Source: Ruminiclostridium sp. (GTDB lineage Bacteria; Bacillota; Clostridia; Oscillospirales; Ruminococcaceae). Taken from it: a DNA stretch of 60,812 nucleotides. The notes below the pieces were generated by a model that was not told where the DNA came from, ran no database searches, and worked only from the letters and a program-made list of their open reading frames with translations. The DNA lies in the NCBI GenBank assembly GCA_017465545.1, contig JAFTVY010000066.1, positions 1 to 60,812 of the forward strand, in the 5' to 3' direction. This document shows, in pieces, positions 25,155-35,100 of this stretch (positions are counted from its first letter, which is position 1; each line of letters starts with the position of its first letter). A program made the position numbers and the translations under genes.

Positions 25155-25490
25155 ATGGCGTATTATCAGCGTTTGAGAGACCTGAGAGAAGACAGCGATA
25201 AAACACAGCAGGAAATTGCAGAGTATTTAGGCACGTCAGCACAGCATTACGGCAAATATGAGCTTGGTAACGCAGAAATCCCTTTTGAAAGAGCTGTTGC
25301 GCTGGCAAAATATTACGACGTCAGTCTTGATTATATAGCAGGACTTACAAACGATAAAAAAGGCTTGTCGCAAGGTGATTTACCCCGTGACAAGCAAGAG
25401 CTTTTAAAACTCATATCCGCTTGCGAAAAAACGTCAAAGAAGGAGTATTCGGTAGCTGTGTTTAAAAAGCTTGTTGATTTGCTTGAATAA
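25155..25490 (+). CDS. XRE-family HTH transcriptional regulator
   Basis: 111 residues. The N-terminal helix-turn-helix (about 7-62) reads LRDLREDSDKTQQEIAEYLG, then YGKYELGNAEIPFERAVALA, then YYDVSLDYIAGL, a standard Cro/C1-type fold. The C-terminal 40 residues are charged and helical, perhaps for dimerisation. AGAGGTG lies 8 nt before the ATG. It is transcribed away from the LRR gene and is the only regulator inside the 17-40 kb island, so it may control its neighbours. No ligand domain is present. Confidence 0.85.
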   Translation: MAYYQRLRDLREDSDKTQQEIAEYLGTSAQHYGKYELGNAEIPFERAVALAKYYDVSLDYIAGLTNDKKGLSQGDLPRDKQELLKLISACEKTSKKEYSVAVFKKLVDLLE

Positions 25491-25499
25491 AAATAGTAA

Positions 25500-25538
25500 A
25501 GGTCCGCAAGGTGAAATCCTGCGGACCTGTTTTATTTT
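25500..25538 (+). terminator. Terminator of the XRE gene
   Basis: AGGTCCGCA (25500-25508) and TGCGGACCT (25520-25528) form a 9-bp stem, followed by GTTTTATTTT. Confidence 0.85.
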
Positions 25539-25587
25539 CGTTTGTTATAGCTTACCCGCTGGTAACTGAATTTCGCAGCCGATAAAA

Positions 25588-25620
25588 TCATCCCCGCTAC
25601 CTTTTAAATAGCGGGGATGA
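25588..25620. terminator. Terminator hairpin downstream of the 2065-residue protein
   Basis: TCATCCCCGCTA (25588-25599) and TAGCGGGGATGA (25609-25620) form a perfect 12-bp stem. It belongs to the same family of ATCCCCG-(C/T)TA hairpins found at 21013/21329, 31962 and 35587. Confidence 0.8.
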
Positions 25621-25634
25621 CGTAGTTTTAGTTT

Positions 25635-28600
25635 TTAAAGAGTCGTACCATTTACAGTCTTATATTCGCTGTAAAGTGTGGTTTCTCCGACAACAAAGTA
25701 GGTTCTTACCCTGAACTGATATTCAGTTGCTGATGCAAGACCTGTTACCTTGTATTCAGTAGTTGCGCTGTCGTTTACGTCGGCAATCTGCACCCAGTTG
25801 CCGTCAACGTACTGCTCGATAAGATAACCGCTTGCCGTGGCGTTTGCCGTCCAGGCAAGTCTTATAGCCTTGTCGGACTTGCTCTTCACTTTAAGACCTG
25901 AAACCGCAGAGGGGTTTGTAGTCTTTATGAGTGTAGACGTATATGCGCTGTAGGTCTTTTCACCGTACTTTGTGATAGCGTAGGACTTCATTCTGAATTC
26001 GTAGCTTGTAGCCGCCGTAAGTCCCGTTACCTTGTATTCGGTAGTAGCATAATCATCAATATCGGCAATCTGAACCCATACGCCGTCAATCTTCTGCTCG
26101 ATAACGTAGCCGTCAACCGCTGTGTTCTTGCTCCACTTGAGGCGGAGAGCTACAGAGCTTCTGCTCTTCAGGTCAAAGTCCTTGACTGAAGAAGCCTGGG
26201 TATTTACCGTAAGAGTTGCGGTCTTGTTGCTGTAGATGATTCCGCCACCTTCTGTAACGGAGTACGCCTTCATTCTGAACTTATACGCTGTGCCTGATTT
26301 AAGACCTGTCACCTTGTAGGTAATTGTTGCATTGTCTGTAATATCAGCAATCTGAATCCATTTTTCACCGTCAAACTGCTCGATGATATAGCCGGTTGCC
26401 GTATCGATTTTATCCCAGTTAAGACGGATTGCAGTTGTCGATCTGCTGGGGCTTGTGATGGTTATAGCAAGCTTTGCTGTGAAATTATCATCGTAGTAAT
26501 AATCACAGTTGTCACAATCGTGGCGGGTGTAACCCTGACTGAAATAAGTAGCCTCAAATACTGTATCTGTGTAGCTGTGGCCTGGAGCTGTAATCGGTCT
26601 TTCGTCCTTCTTGGCGTCACAGTTCCTGCAATGGATGGATTCAATACCGTCCTCTGTGCAGGTGGGAGCCTTGTCTACTGTGTAGTCTTCTTCGTAATCG
26701 TGACCGAAGGAAACCGTAACCTCAGAAAGGTCGCTTGTGGCGGTGTTGTCGTCTACCGTGATATATGCACGGACTGCGAATTTATATTCTGTGCAGGCTG
26801 AAAGCCCTGAGAATACGTAGGAATTTGCAATGGTTCTGCCATACTCAACGTACTGCTCGCCATCGTAAAGATAAATTATGTATCCGTCGGCATTTTCTAC
26901 TGCTGTCCAGTCGAGTACTACAAAGCTCTTTTCGGTTGATACCGAGATTTCGGGAGTTGTTAACTTCAGCATAGCTGTGAAATTATCATCGTAGTAATAA
27001 TCACAGTTGTCACAATCGTGGCGGGTGTAACCCTGACTGAAATAAGTAGCCTCAAATACTGTATCCGTGTAGCTGTGACCTGGAGCTGTAATCGGTCTTT
27101 CATCCTTCTTGGCGTCACAATGCTTGCAATGGATGGATTCTGTACCGTCCTCGTCGCAGGTGGGAGCTTTATCTACAGTATATTCTTCCTCATACTCATG
27201 CTCGGTTGAGAAGGTGAGCTCCGTAGCTTCGCCGTTTACGGCTCTGCCGTCCTCGGTTACGTAACAGCTTACTGCGAATTTGTACTGTGTGCAGGGGTTA
27301 AGCCCCACGAATACGTAGTAATTGGATATTGCTCTGCCGTATTCGATATACTTTTCTCCGTCAAACAGATATATGGTATATCCGTCAGCGTCAGCCACGT
27401 TATCCCAGCTCAGGAACACGAATCTGCCGTACTGCTCTGCATTAACGTTGCTTACTGTGGGTAAGGTCAGCTTGTCGGTAAAATTATCCTTGTAGCTGTC
27501 GCCACATTCACATTCGTGAAGGGTGTAGCCCTGCTGTGAATAAGTGGGAGCAACAACGGTTTCTGAATAGCTGTGATTTTTAGCAGGTATCGGTCTTTCG
27601 TCCTTCTTCGCATCACAATTCTTGCAATGGATGGATTCTATACCTTCCTCTGTGCAGGTGGGCGCTTTATCCGTTGTGTAGGTATCATCATAATCGTGAA
27701 GCGGGGTTACTGTAATTTCCGTCTTGTCGCTTGTCGCTCTTTCGCCAGCCGCCTCATTATACGCCGCTACTGCGAATTTATACTCTGTACAGGGTGCAAG
27801 GCCTGAAACCGTATATTCGCAGGTAGTAACGTCACCAAGCTTTGCCCAGCCACCGAAAACGTAGAGATATACGGTATATCCGTCGGCAGAATCAACCTCT
27901 TCCCAGCTTAAAGTAAGGGAGTTTCCGTCTGCGACGTAGGTGAGGTTTTCGGGGGTGGCGGGGGTGGTAACCTCTTCGTAAATAACAGCGATTTTTTCTT
28001 CGGAATCGTAAGTGTTACCGTCCTCCGTTATCGCCTTTACGTAGAAGGAATAGGGCTTGTTTGCGGTGAGCGTATCGGTTAAATACTGAAGTGACGTGCT
28101 ATCAACGTATACACAGCCTGATTCTTTCATCAGCTTTTCAAAGGCTGGTGTTACGTAAGGTGTAAGAATTTGTGTACAACCTGAGTCCGTCATCAGATTT
28201 TCCATAAATTCTTTACGGGTTTCTTCCTGATCCTCAGGAGAATCCGCAGTATTTACGTATCTGCCGTAGTAGTCGTAAGGAATGGTATGAACGTAGGTAT
28301 CGTTCTGAGTAGACTGAACAAAGTCGGATACTACCATACCGCCTATCATACCACTATTTGCAGGAGAGTATATACCTTCTGAGTTGAAGGTCATATAAGG
28401 TGCATATATAAAGCCGCTGAACACGTTCTGACCGCCTGAGAAGTCCATATCTGCATTCTCACTCATGGTGATAAGGAATACGTTATTGTGGATATAGAAT
28501 GCTCTTGCGGGGTTGCTTTCATCGTTGTACGTGTTTATTACAGCATCAGAAAAAATACTACTTGTTCCGTAGGTGTTGGTAGCAAAAAGAGCAGTTACGG

Positions 28601-31600
28601 TTGAAGCGGAAATCGGTAACATTCTGTCGCTGGGAGAAGCACCATAGGATAATACTCCGCTGTTATTCGTCACAGAGAACGTACTGTCTGTTAATTTCTC
28701 AAATACTGCAATATGTCCTACGTAGCCGTTTTCAGGCTGAATATACTTTACTCCGTCGGGAACAACAAAGGTTACGCTACCCATACCTCTTATGAATACG
28801 AATTTCACGTTGCCTGCAGGATCCCAGGAGAAGCAATCATACGGCTTGGCGTTGTCTGTTCTGAGATTTCCGTCATCATCAACGTAGCAGTTAGGCTCAA
28901 GGTAGATATACATATTTGCGTACTTTGCCTTGTCTGCTACCTGCGTCGGCTCGTTATAGTCGCCCATAAAGGTATCAAAGATGATTGAGCTTCTGCTACT
29001 ACCACCGGTAACGCTTTTCAGAATATAATAATCGTTGGCTATTGTAGCCTTTATAACCGTGCCCTTATCGTTTTCAAGCACAAGGTCAAGCTGCTTGGAG
29101 GAATCTACGGCAGGTACTTTTGCAGGCATACCATTCACGAAACCCATTGTATAGAACGCGTCTTCAAGGTCCCAGTTGATATATCCGGGATTGCCTATCT
29201 TTTCGACAATCTTCTGCTTTACTGTTGCAATATTTTCGCAGGTGCCGTCTGAAGAGGGCCATACGTCTGCCCATGAGCCGCCTTCTGTACCGCAATAGGT
29301 TTCTACGTAGTCAAGACATTCTCTTATCTGCTCATCACTATTGCAGGTTTCTTCAGAAGAAAGATCGAACTTCAGATACGTTTCTGCCTGCACAGAGCTG
29401 AAGGCACCGCCTGAAATAGCTTCTGTAGTTCCGTCTGCGGCTACTATATTACCTGACTTGAGATTGTATACTTTACCCTCGCATATAGATGCATAGGTTC
29501 TTGCCGTGCTGTCGTCACCGTAGCAGTATACGTTACCGCCGACAACAAACTTACCTGCGTTGGGCATACAGTCTTTTTCAAGGAACAGGTCACCGTTTAC
29601 GTAAATCAAGTGAGTGGGTGCATTGCTGTTGGCGTAATACATATCGCCGTTTACGTATGCCACCGTGCCGATTGACTGACGTGGTGAGTAAAGGTCGCCT
29701 AATACATACATAGGACCGCCGCCAACGCTACCACCGCTGGAAAGAGCCATAACATTTCCGCCTATACGGGCAACGGGGAAGGTAAAGCCGTTCTGTCCGT
29801 ATACGTAGCAGTTATTACCGATGGTAAGCTCTGTATTCTGTACCATAGAAGGTGATTTGAACTCTACTGTTCCTGCGGCGATTATTTCCGCATTCTTTAC
29901 AGTAACGTCGTTTGCAGAAGTACCACCGAACTGAACGTATTCGTTATTAAAGTAAACTACGTCTTCGTCTGTCTTCAGACCTTCAATAACGGTATTTCCA
30001 CCTGAATTTCCGGTGGTTGTGACAAATCCTCTGTAAGCCTGTGACGTTCTGCGGTATGAGGGTATAACGTGCTTAAAGAGTCTGTATCCGTCGCCTTCGT
30101 TTACGTAAATATCGTAGGCTGTCGCCTTCTTTACTTCCGTCCATTGTAAAAGAGCCTTATATCCGGAAGTGGTGACTGAGAGAGAGGGAGGAGTGATTTC
30201 CGCCTCTTCTTCAATAAGCTCATAGCTGATTCCATTACTTGCCGCGTAGATATGAGCGGTGGAATCCTTATAGCAATGGATAACAAGCTCGCTACTGCAG
30301 CTGTCGAAGGCGGTGGTGCTTATCTTGGTTACGCTTTTTGGGATGGTAATCGAGGTGATTCTCGTGCGGCAGAGGAACGCATTATCACCGATGTTTGTAA
30401 AGCTGTCGGGGATGATAACTGTGGTAGCGGACTGGCAACTGCTTAAAGCCTGGGCGCTTATGCTTGTTATCTTCTTTCCATCAAGCTCGGAAGGAAGGGT
30501 AACGACAGTTTCTCTGCTTCCGTAGCCTGTCAGCTCAAGCGTACCGTCGTCAAGCTCTGTCGTGAGTATAAAGGGTGTTGTAGCATATCCGTTCTGGAAA
30601 GCGAAAGCGTGTCCTCTTGTATTAGGGGTGTAATATACTGCGTCAAGCTTGTCACAGTAGAAAAATGCGTCTATATAAATAGTTTCCACACTTGCAGGAA
30701 TGGTAACCTCTTCAAGGGATGAACAGTTCTGGAAGGTGTAATGATTTATCTCGGTAACGCCCTCGGGAATAACTACAGACTTAAGAGAGGTACAGCCTTC
30801 AAAGGCGTAGGTTTCTATGCGTGTGATACCAACGGGTATAGAAACCGACTGAAGGAAAGTACACCCCTTGAACGTACTATGGTTTATTGCAGTAACCTTC
30901 TTGCCGTCAACCTGCGAAGGAATGGTCACCGAGGCGTCTGTTCCACCGTAGGCCATCAGCTCTAACGTGCCGTCCTCCTGCTCGTCGAAAACCATATACG
31001 ACTCGGTGGTAAGTCCGTTATCATAAGCAAATTTATGTCCCCGGGTGTTGGTTACATAATTTACTGTAGTAAGTGAGTCACAGCCATCAAAAGCAGTATC
31101 GAATATATCGGTAATGCTTGCGGGGATGGTTAGTGTTTCAAGCGCTGTACAGTTAAGAAAGGCATTATCATAAATAATTGTAATGCTATCGGGTATAACA
31201 ACTGACTTAAGGCTTGTGCAACCTGAAAATGCAAGCTCTTCTATACCTGTAACCTCTTTGCCGTTAAGGGTTGAAGGTATTTCAAGGGCTGTTGCATTGC
31301 CTGAATAACAGGCAATATTTACAGTGCCGTCCTTGTTTTCGTAATAACTGTAATCACCGGAAACGCCATCGTAGCCGGGGAGGATAGAGAAGGTATAGTT
31401 TACGTTAGCTCCATCTTCCGTACCTACAGCATGGAATAAGAAACCACCGAAGCTATCAATATCAGTGCAGGAAATAACATTCATAAGATACTGAACTGTT
31501 GTTTCTGCTTCGAGAATGCCCGGTTCTGTCATAACACCGTTCCAGCCGCCCCAATCCGAATCAAAGGCGTTTAAAAGTATCTGCCAGTCAGACGTGTCTA

Positions 31601-31832
31601 CGCCTTCGTCACCGAAAATTGTAGCTTTGATAATATCTGTAGACTCAAGAGATAAACTGCCGTTTACGGTTTCTGTCAGAATTTTCAGGCAGGTGTTTCC
31701 ACCATCATTGTCAGACGAGTCGATTACTTTAACGCCAGATGTAGAAAGCGTACTATTTACAGCACCTGCATTCATTACCATTGCTCCCGCCATAGTCAGC
31801 GCTACGGCGATACCTGATATAATTTTCTTCAT
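25635..31832 (-). CDS. Giant secreted LRR/Fn3 protein with a beta-helix-like insert and Cys-rich repeats
   Basis: 2065 residues. Signal peptide 1-24. CBM-like domain with DSDWGGWNG (about 27-153). BspA-type LRR_5 repeats (about 160-540). A first half of an Fn3 domain (about 548-585), then about 650 residues of Gly/Asn-rich, short-strand sequence (VYVLGDLYS, VNGDMYYA, VVGGNVYCYG; later SGFIYAPYMTFNSEG and MIGGMVVSDF), like pilus-associated beta-helix domains (DUF7305-like). The second half of the Fn3 follows at about 1240-1290. After that come Fn3 repeats alternating with three Cys-rich units (CTEEGIESIHCKNC, then CECG) and three terminal Fn3 repeats. No catalytic site is visible. A large surface adhesin or matrix protein is likely. 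It has the same promoter layout as the gene at 35719. Confidence 0.8.
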   Translation of the reverse strand: MKKIISGIAVALTMAGAMVMNAGAVNSTLSTSGVKVIDSSDNDGGNTCLKILTETVNGSLSLESTDIIKATIFGDEGVDTSDWQILLNAFDSDWGGWNGVMTEPGILEAETTVQYLMNVISCTDIDSFGGFLFHAVGTEDGANVNYTFSILPGYDGVSGDYSYYENKDGTVNIACYSGNATALEIPSTLNGKEVTGIEELAFSGCTSLKSVVIPDSITIIYDNAFLNCTALETLTIPASITDIFDTAFDGCDSLTTVNYVTNTRGHKFAYDNGLTTESYMVFDEQEDGTLELMAYGGTDASVTIPSQVDGKKVTAINHSTFKGCTFLQSVSIPVGITRIETYAFEGCTSLKSVVIPEGVTEINHYTFQNCSSLEEVTIPASVETIYIDAFFYCDKLDAVYYTPNTRGHAFAFQNGYATTPFILTTELDDGTLELTGYGSRETVVTLPSELDGKKITSISAQALSSCQSATTVIIPDSFTNIGDNAFLCRTRITSITIPKSVTKISTTAFDSCSSELVIHCYKDSTAHIYAASNGISYELIEEEAEITPPSLSVTTSGYKALLQWTEVKKATAYDIYVNEGDGYRLFKHVIPSYRRTSQAYRGFVTTTGNSGGNTVIEGLKTDEDVVYFNNEYVQFGGTSANDVTVKNAEIIAAGTVEFKSPSMVQNTELTIGNNCYVYGQNGFTFPVARIGGNVMALSSGGSVGGGPMYVLGDLYSPRQSIGTVAYVNGDMYYANSNAPTHLIYVNGDLFLEKDCMPNAGKFVVGGNVYCYGDDSTARTYASICEGKVYNLKSGNIVAADGTTEAISGGAFSSVQAETYLKFDLSSEETCNSDEQIRECLDYVETYCGTEGGSWADVWPSSDGTCENIATVKQKIVEKIGNPGYINWDLEDAFYTMGFVNGMPAKVPAVDSSKQLDLVLENDKGTVIKATIANDYYILKSVTGGSSRSSIIFDTFMGDYNEPTQVADKAKYANMYIYLEPNCYVDDDGNLRTDNAKPYDCFSWDPAGNVKFVFIRGMGSVTFVVPDGVKYIQPENGYVGHIAVFEKLTDSTFSVTNNSGVLSYGASPSDRMLPISASTVTALFATNTYGTSSIFSDAVINTYNDESNPARAFYIHNNVFLITMSENADMDFSGGQNVFSGFIYAPYMTFNSEGIYSPANSGMIGGMVVSDFVQSTQNDTYVHTIPYDYYGRYVNTADSPEDQEETRKEFMENLMTDSGCTQILTPYVTPAFEKLMKESGCVYVDSTSLQYLTDTLTANKPYSFYVKAITEDGNTYDSEEKIAVIYEEVTTPATPENLTYVADGNSLTLSWEEVDSADGYTVYLYVFGGWAKLGDVTTCEYTVSGLAPCTEYKFAVAAYNEAAGERATSDKTEITVTPLHDYDDTYTTDKAPTCTEEGIESIHCKNCDAKKDERPIPAKNHSYSETVVAPTYSQQGYTLHECECGDSYKDNFTDKLTLPTVSNVNAEQYGRFVFLSWDNVADADGYTIYLFDGEKYIEYGRAISNYYVFVGLNPCTQYKFAVSCYVTEDGRAVNGEATELTFSTEHEYEEEYTVDKAPTCDEDGTESIHCKHCDAKKDERPITAPGHSYTDTVFEATYFSQGYTRHDCDNCDYYYDDNFTAMLKLTTPEISVSTEKSFVVLDWTAVENADGYIIYLYDGEQYVEYGRTIANSYVFSGLSACTEYKFAVRAYITVDDNTATSDLSEVTVSFGHDYEEDYTVDKAPTCTEDGIESIHCRNCDAKKDERPITAPGHSYTDTVFEATYFSQGYTRHDCDNCDYYYDDNFTAKLAITITSPSRSTTAIRLNWDKIDTATGYIIEQFDGEKWIQIADITDNATITYKVTGLKSGTAYKFRMKAYSVTEGGGIIYSNKTATLTVNTQASSVKDFDLKSRSSVALRLKWSKNTAVDGYVIEQKIDGVWVQIADIDDYATTEYKVTGLTAATSYEFRMKSYAITKYGEKTYSAYTSTLIKTTNPSAVSGLKVKSKSDKAIRLAWTANATASGYLIEQYVDGNWVQIADVNDSATTEYKVTGLASATEYQFRVRTYFVVGETTLYSEYKTVNGTTL
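26479..27119 (-). repeat. Near-identical Cys-rich repeat DNA within the giant gene
   Basis: Blocks at 26479-26623 and 26975-27119 (about 145 bp each) differ at only a few bases. They encode the second half of one Cys-rich unit and the start of the next module, spaced 496 bp apart. A third, more diverged unit lies further upstream in the gene (around 27480-27680). This points to recent internal duplication. Confidence 0.8.
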
Positions 31833-31883
31833 TTCAATTCCTCCTATATAAAAAGACTTTTCAGCCTGAAATATACTACTTTA

Positions 31884-31912
31884 ATTATACTCCCGTTTCC
31901 CGCTTTCGTCAA
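31884..31912 (-). promoter_or_regulatory. Promoter of the giant secreted protein gene
   Basis: On the minus strand TTGACG (complement of 31907-31912), 17 nt, TATAAT (complement of 31884-31889). The upstream sequence AATAATTGTGCAGTTTG is identical to that before the 35657 promoter. Confidence 0.85.
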
Positions 31913-31961
31913 TCTTCAAACTGCACAATTATTCCGTACGTGGTTTGTTGAAGATTAAATC

Positions 31962-32040
31962 ATCCCCGTTATCCTTTTGATATAATCCCTTCAGAGCAGG
32001 CACATAAAAAAACACGGGACTAAACCAAGGGATCATATCA
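31962..32040 (+). mobile_element. IS3-like end remnant next to half a terminator hairpin
   Basis: ATCCCCGTTAT (31962-31972) is one arm of the island's terminator family, but the matching arm is absent nearby. After CCTTT the sequence becomes TGATATAATCCC (31978-31989), then AGAGCAGGCAC, AAAAAAACA and GACTAAACCAAGGG. This is an evident relative of the end of the deleted IS at 21324. No ORF remains. The region 31833-32165 otherwise holds only the two divergent promoters. Confidence 0.6.
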
Positions 32041-32104
32041 CCTTTACCAATTGTCGGTTTCTGTCTCAGCTACAAATTATCTTTTATAAAATATGGAATT
32101 CTCA

Positions 32105-32133
32105 TTGACTAAAGGTGAAAAAAATGGTAGAAT
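32105..32133 (+). promoter_or_regulatory. Promoter of the second papain-like peptidase gene
   Basis: TTGACT (32105-32110), 17 nt, TAGAAT (32128-32133). The context matches the first peptidase promoter at 17244-17272. Confidence 0.75.
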
Positions 32134-32174
32134 TATAGTGCATAATCAATCACAACCAGAAAGGATTGAAGAAA

Positions 32175-35100
32175 TTGAAAAATAAAATAGCAAAAATTTT
32201 ATCACTTGTTGCGGCTTCGGCGGTGGTTACAACCTCCCTTCTCAGCATGACAGCCTATGCCGCTACCTATCCCTCATACGTAAACTCTGTTGAAGACGGA
32301 TATATAACTCCGGTTAAAAACCAGGGTGTCTGGGGTGCTTGCTGGGCGTTCTCTACCATAGCGGCTTCTGAAGCGTCCTTGAACAAGGAATACGGCACCT
32401 TTATGGATCTTTCAGAAAATCTGCTTGCCTACACAGGCTACTCACCTACTCCCCTTGGGACAAACACAACGATAGGCAATGACAGGATATACAGTCAGTT
32501 CACTCCCCCGGAGCGTTATCTCGAAGCTGGCGGAAACTACGTTTTTGCATCACAGCTACTGATGAACTGGTACGGTCTTTATGAGGAAAACGAAAACTAT
32601 CCCTATAACTCAAGCGACGTACCTTCTATTGCCAATAAGGAATTCACTGCAAAGGAATGGAAGGAAATCGTAAATTCCAGACCTGCACAGCTTACCGACT
32701 ATTATTTTGTCATGGCTGAAGATGAAGATTTCATTGACAAGACAAAGGGCTTTATCAATAAATACGGTGCGGCGGCAGTTGACTATTATGCCAGAGAAGA
32801 AAACGGCGACGATTACAGCAGATACACAAACTACATAGATGGTGAATACTACTACTATTGCTATGACGGCTGGTCAGTAAACCACGGTGTAACCATTGTC
32901 GGATACGATGACAGCATTCCTGCATCATACTTTGAAAATGACGGCTACAAGCCAGGTGGTGACGGCGGCTGGCTCATCAAGAACAGCTGGGGCACAGACG
33001 TATACGACGAAGGCTACTTCTGGATGTCCTACTACGATCCGTCAATAGATAAGGTTTTCGCCTATGACTATGCAATGAAGGGCGACGACGATTATTATGA
33101 CAATCTCTATTCCTACGACGGCGCTATATATAACTTCTACGGACTTTCCGACAGCCTGACCAAAACCTCCGCCGCAAATATCTTCAAGGTAAAAAAAGGG
33201 GAAACTATTGAAGGTGCATCCTTCTTTACCTACGGCAACGGTAAAGCAAAATATGAAGTTACTTTATACGTAAATCCCGAGCCCGGCAATCCTTCTTCGG
33301 GAAAAAAGGCTTCGTCTGTTCAGCTTGTATCAGACCTTAACGGCTATCAGACGGTGGAATTCCCCGACGAGGTTAAAGTAAAGAAGGGCGATACCTTCTC
33401 TGTTGTAGTAACAGCCGAAAGTCTGTCAAGCTCAGATTACGTATATTTATTCTACGAGTATGACACCGAATACTATGAAGATGGCACCACGGTTGAAATG
33501 GTGGTAAACGAGGGCGAAAGCTTCATTTCATACGATGACAGCTGGAGAGATATGAAGGATTACTACACCACAATCGGTAATGCCTGCATCAAGGCGTACA
33601 CAAACTCTATCGCTCCCGAGGTGACAGGCTTCAAATCAGGTGCGGTAACCAGCGACACGGTAGCTCTCACCTGGACAAAGAACCCCTATGCAACCGGCTA
33701 CTCAATCGAGAAATTTGACGGCACGAAGTGGGTACAGATCGCCATAGCTACAAGCCCTAATATAACAAACTATACGGCACACGATCTTCTCCCCGGAACA
33801 GCGTACAAATTCAGGATCAGAGCCGTTTCCGCCGATGAAACTTCCACCATTTACGGCAAATATTCACCCACGCTCACCGTAAATACAAAAATGACAGGTA
33901 CAGATGGCTTTGGCGTCAAGTCGAAATCAACGACCGCCGTGCGCCTCAGCTGGGAAAAGAACGTTTATGCCGACGGCTACGTAATCGAGCGTTACAAGAA
34001 CGGCTGGAACGAGGTAGCCACCATCAAGGGCAACAGTACCACCGAATTTAAGGTAGAAGGACTTGTTCCCGGTACGGCAAACAAATTCAGAATAAAGGCT
34101 TATTCCGTTACAAAATACGGCGATACTGTAGAAGGTGACTATTCAGCTACACTTACTGCAAACACGCTGATGACCGGCGTCAAGAATTTCACCAGCACAA
34201 ACAAGGTGGCTACAGCAGTACGTCTTAACTGGGCAAAGAACGAATACGCCCACGGCTATATCATCGAGCAGTACAAGAGCGGTGCCTGGACAAGAATTGC
34301 AAGAATAGCGGACGGCGACACAGTAACCTACAGAGCGGCAGGTCTTACTCCCGGTGACGCACACAAATTCAGAATCAAGGCATTCACCATCACAAAGTAC
34401 GACGACGTTATATACAGCGAATATACTCCCACGCTTACCGCAACCACAACAATGACCACAGTAAGCGGTCTTACCTGCAAGAGCAATTCCACAAGTGCAA
34501 TACGTCTTGGCTGGACAAAGAACCTTTATGCCGAAGGCTATCGGCTTGACATGTTCAACGGCACCAAGTGGGAAACTCTGGCTATTATCGAAGGAAACGA
34601 CGTAACCTCCTACAGAATTGACGGTCTGAAGGCTAAGACAGGCTACAAATTCAGAATGAAGGCATACTCCGTTACAAAGTACGGCGAGACCATATACAGC
34701 GAAAAGACTGACACCTTCAAGGCGAATACAGCAACTTCGGCAGTATCAGGCTTCAAGCTGAAGGACAGATTCTCCGTTGCGCTCCGTCTTACCTGGACAA
34801 AGAACTCTGCGGCAGAGGGCTACGTAATCGAGCAGTATAAGGGTGATAAATGGGTAGAAATCAAGACTATCACAAATAATGCTACCACCTCCTACAAGGT
34901 AACCGACCTTTTACCCTCCACAAAGTACAGCTTCAGAATCAAAGCCTATGCTACTACACAGTATGGTGATAAGACCTACAGCGTATATTCCGATACGCTT
35001 ACAAAGACTACGCTTCCTGCGGCAGTTACAGGTCTCTCTATAGGCGGTAACACAAGTAACGCTATCCGTCTTAACTGGGATAAGAACACCTCCGCTGACG

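Noticed and set aside
25635-28000. CRISPR-like repeats
   Set aside because: The regular DNA repeats are long (about 145-500 bp), coding and domain-sized. They encode Fn3 and Cys-rich units.
21013-31989. A simple inversion between the two IS ends at 21324 and 31978
   Set aside because: The arms at 21013 and 21329 are perfect complements of each other, with a possible target duplication. That junction therefore looks original; swapping arms with 31962 would introduce a mismatch.
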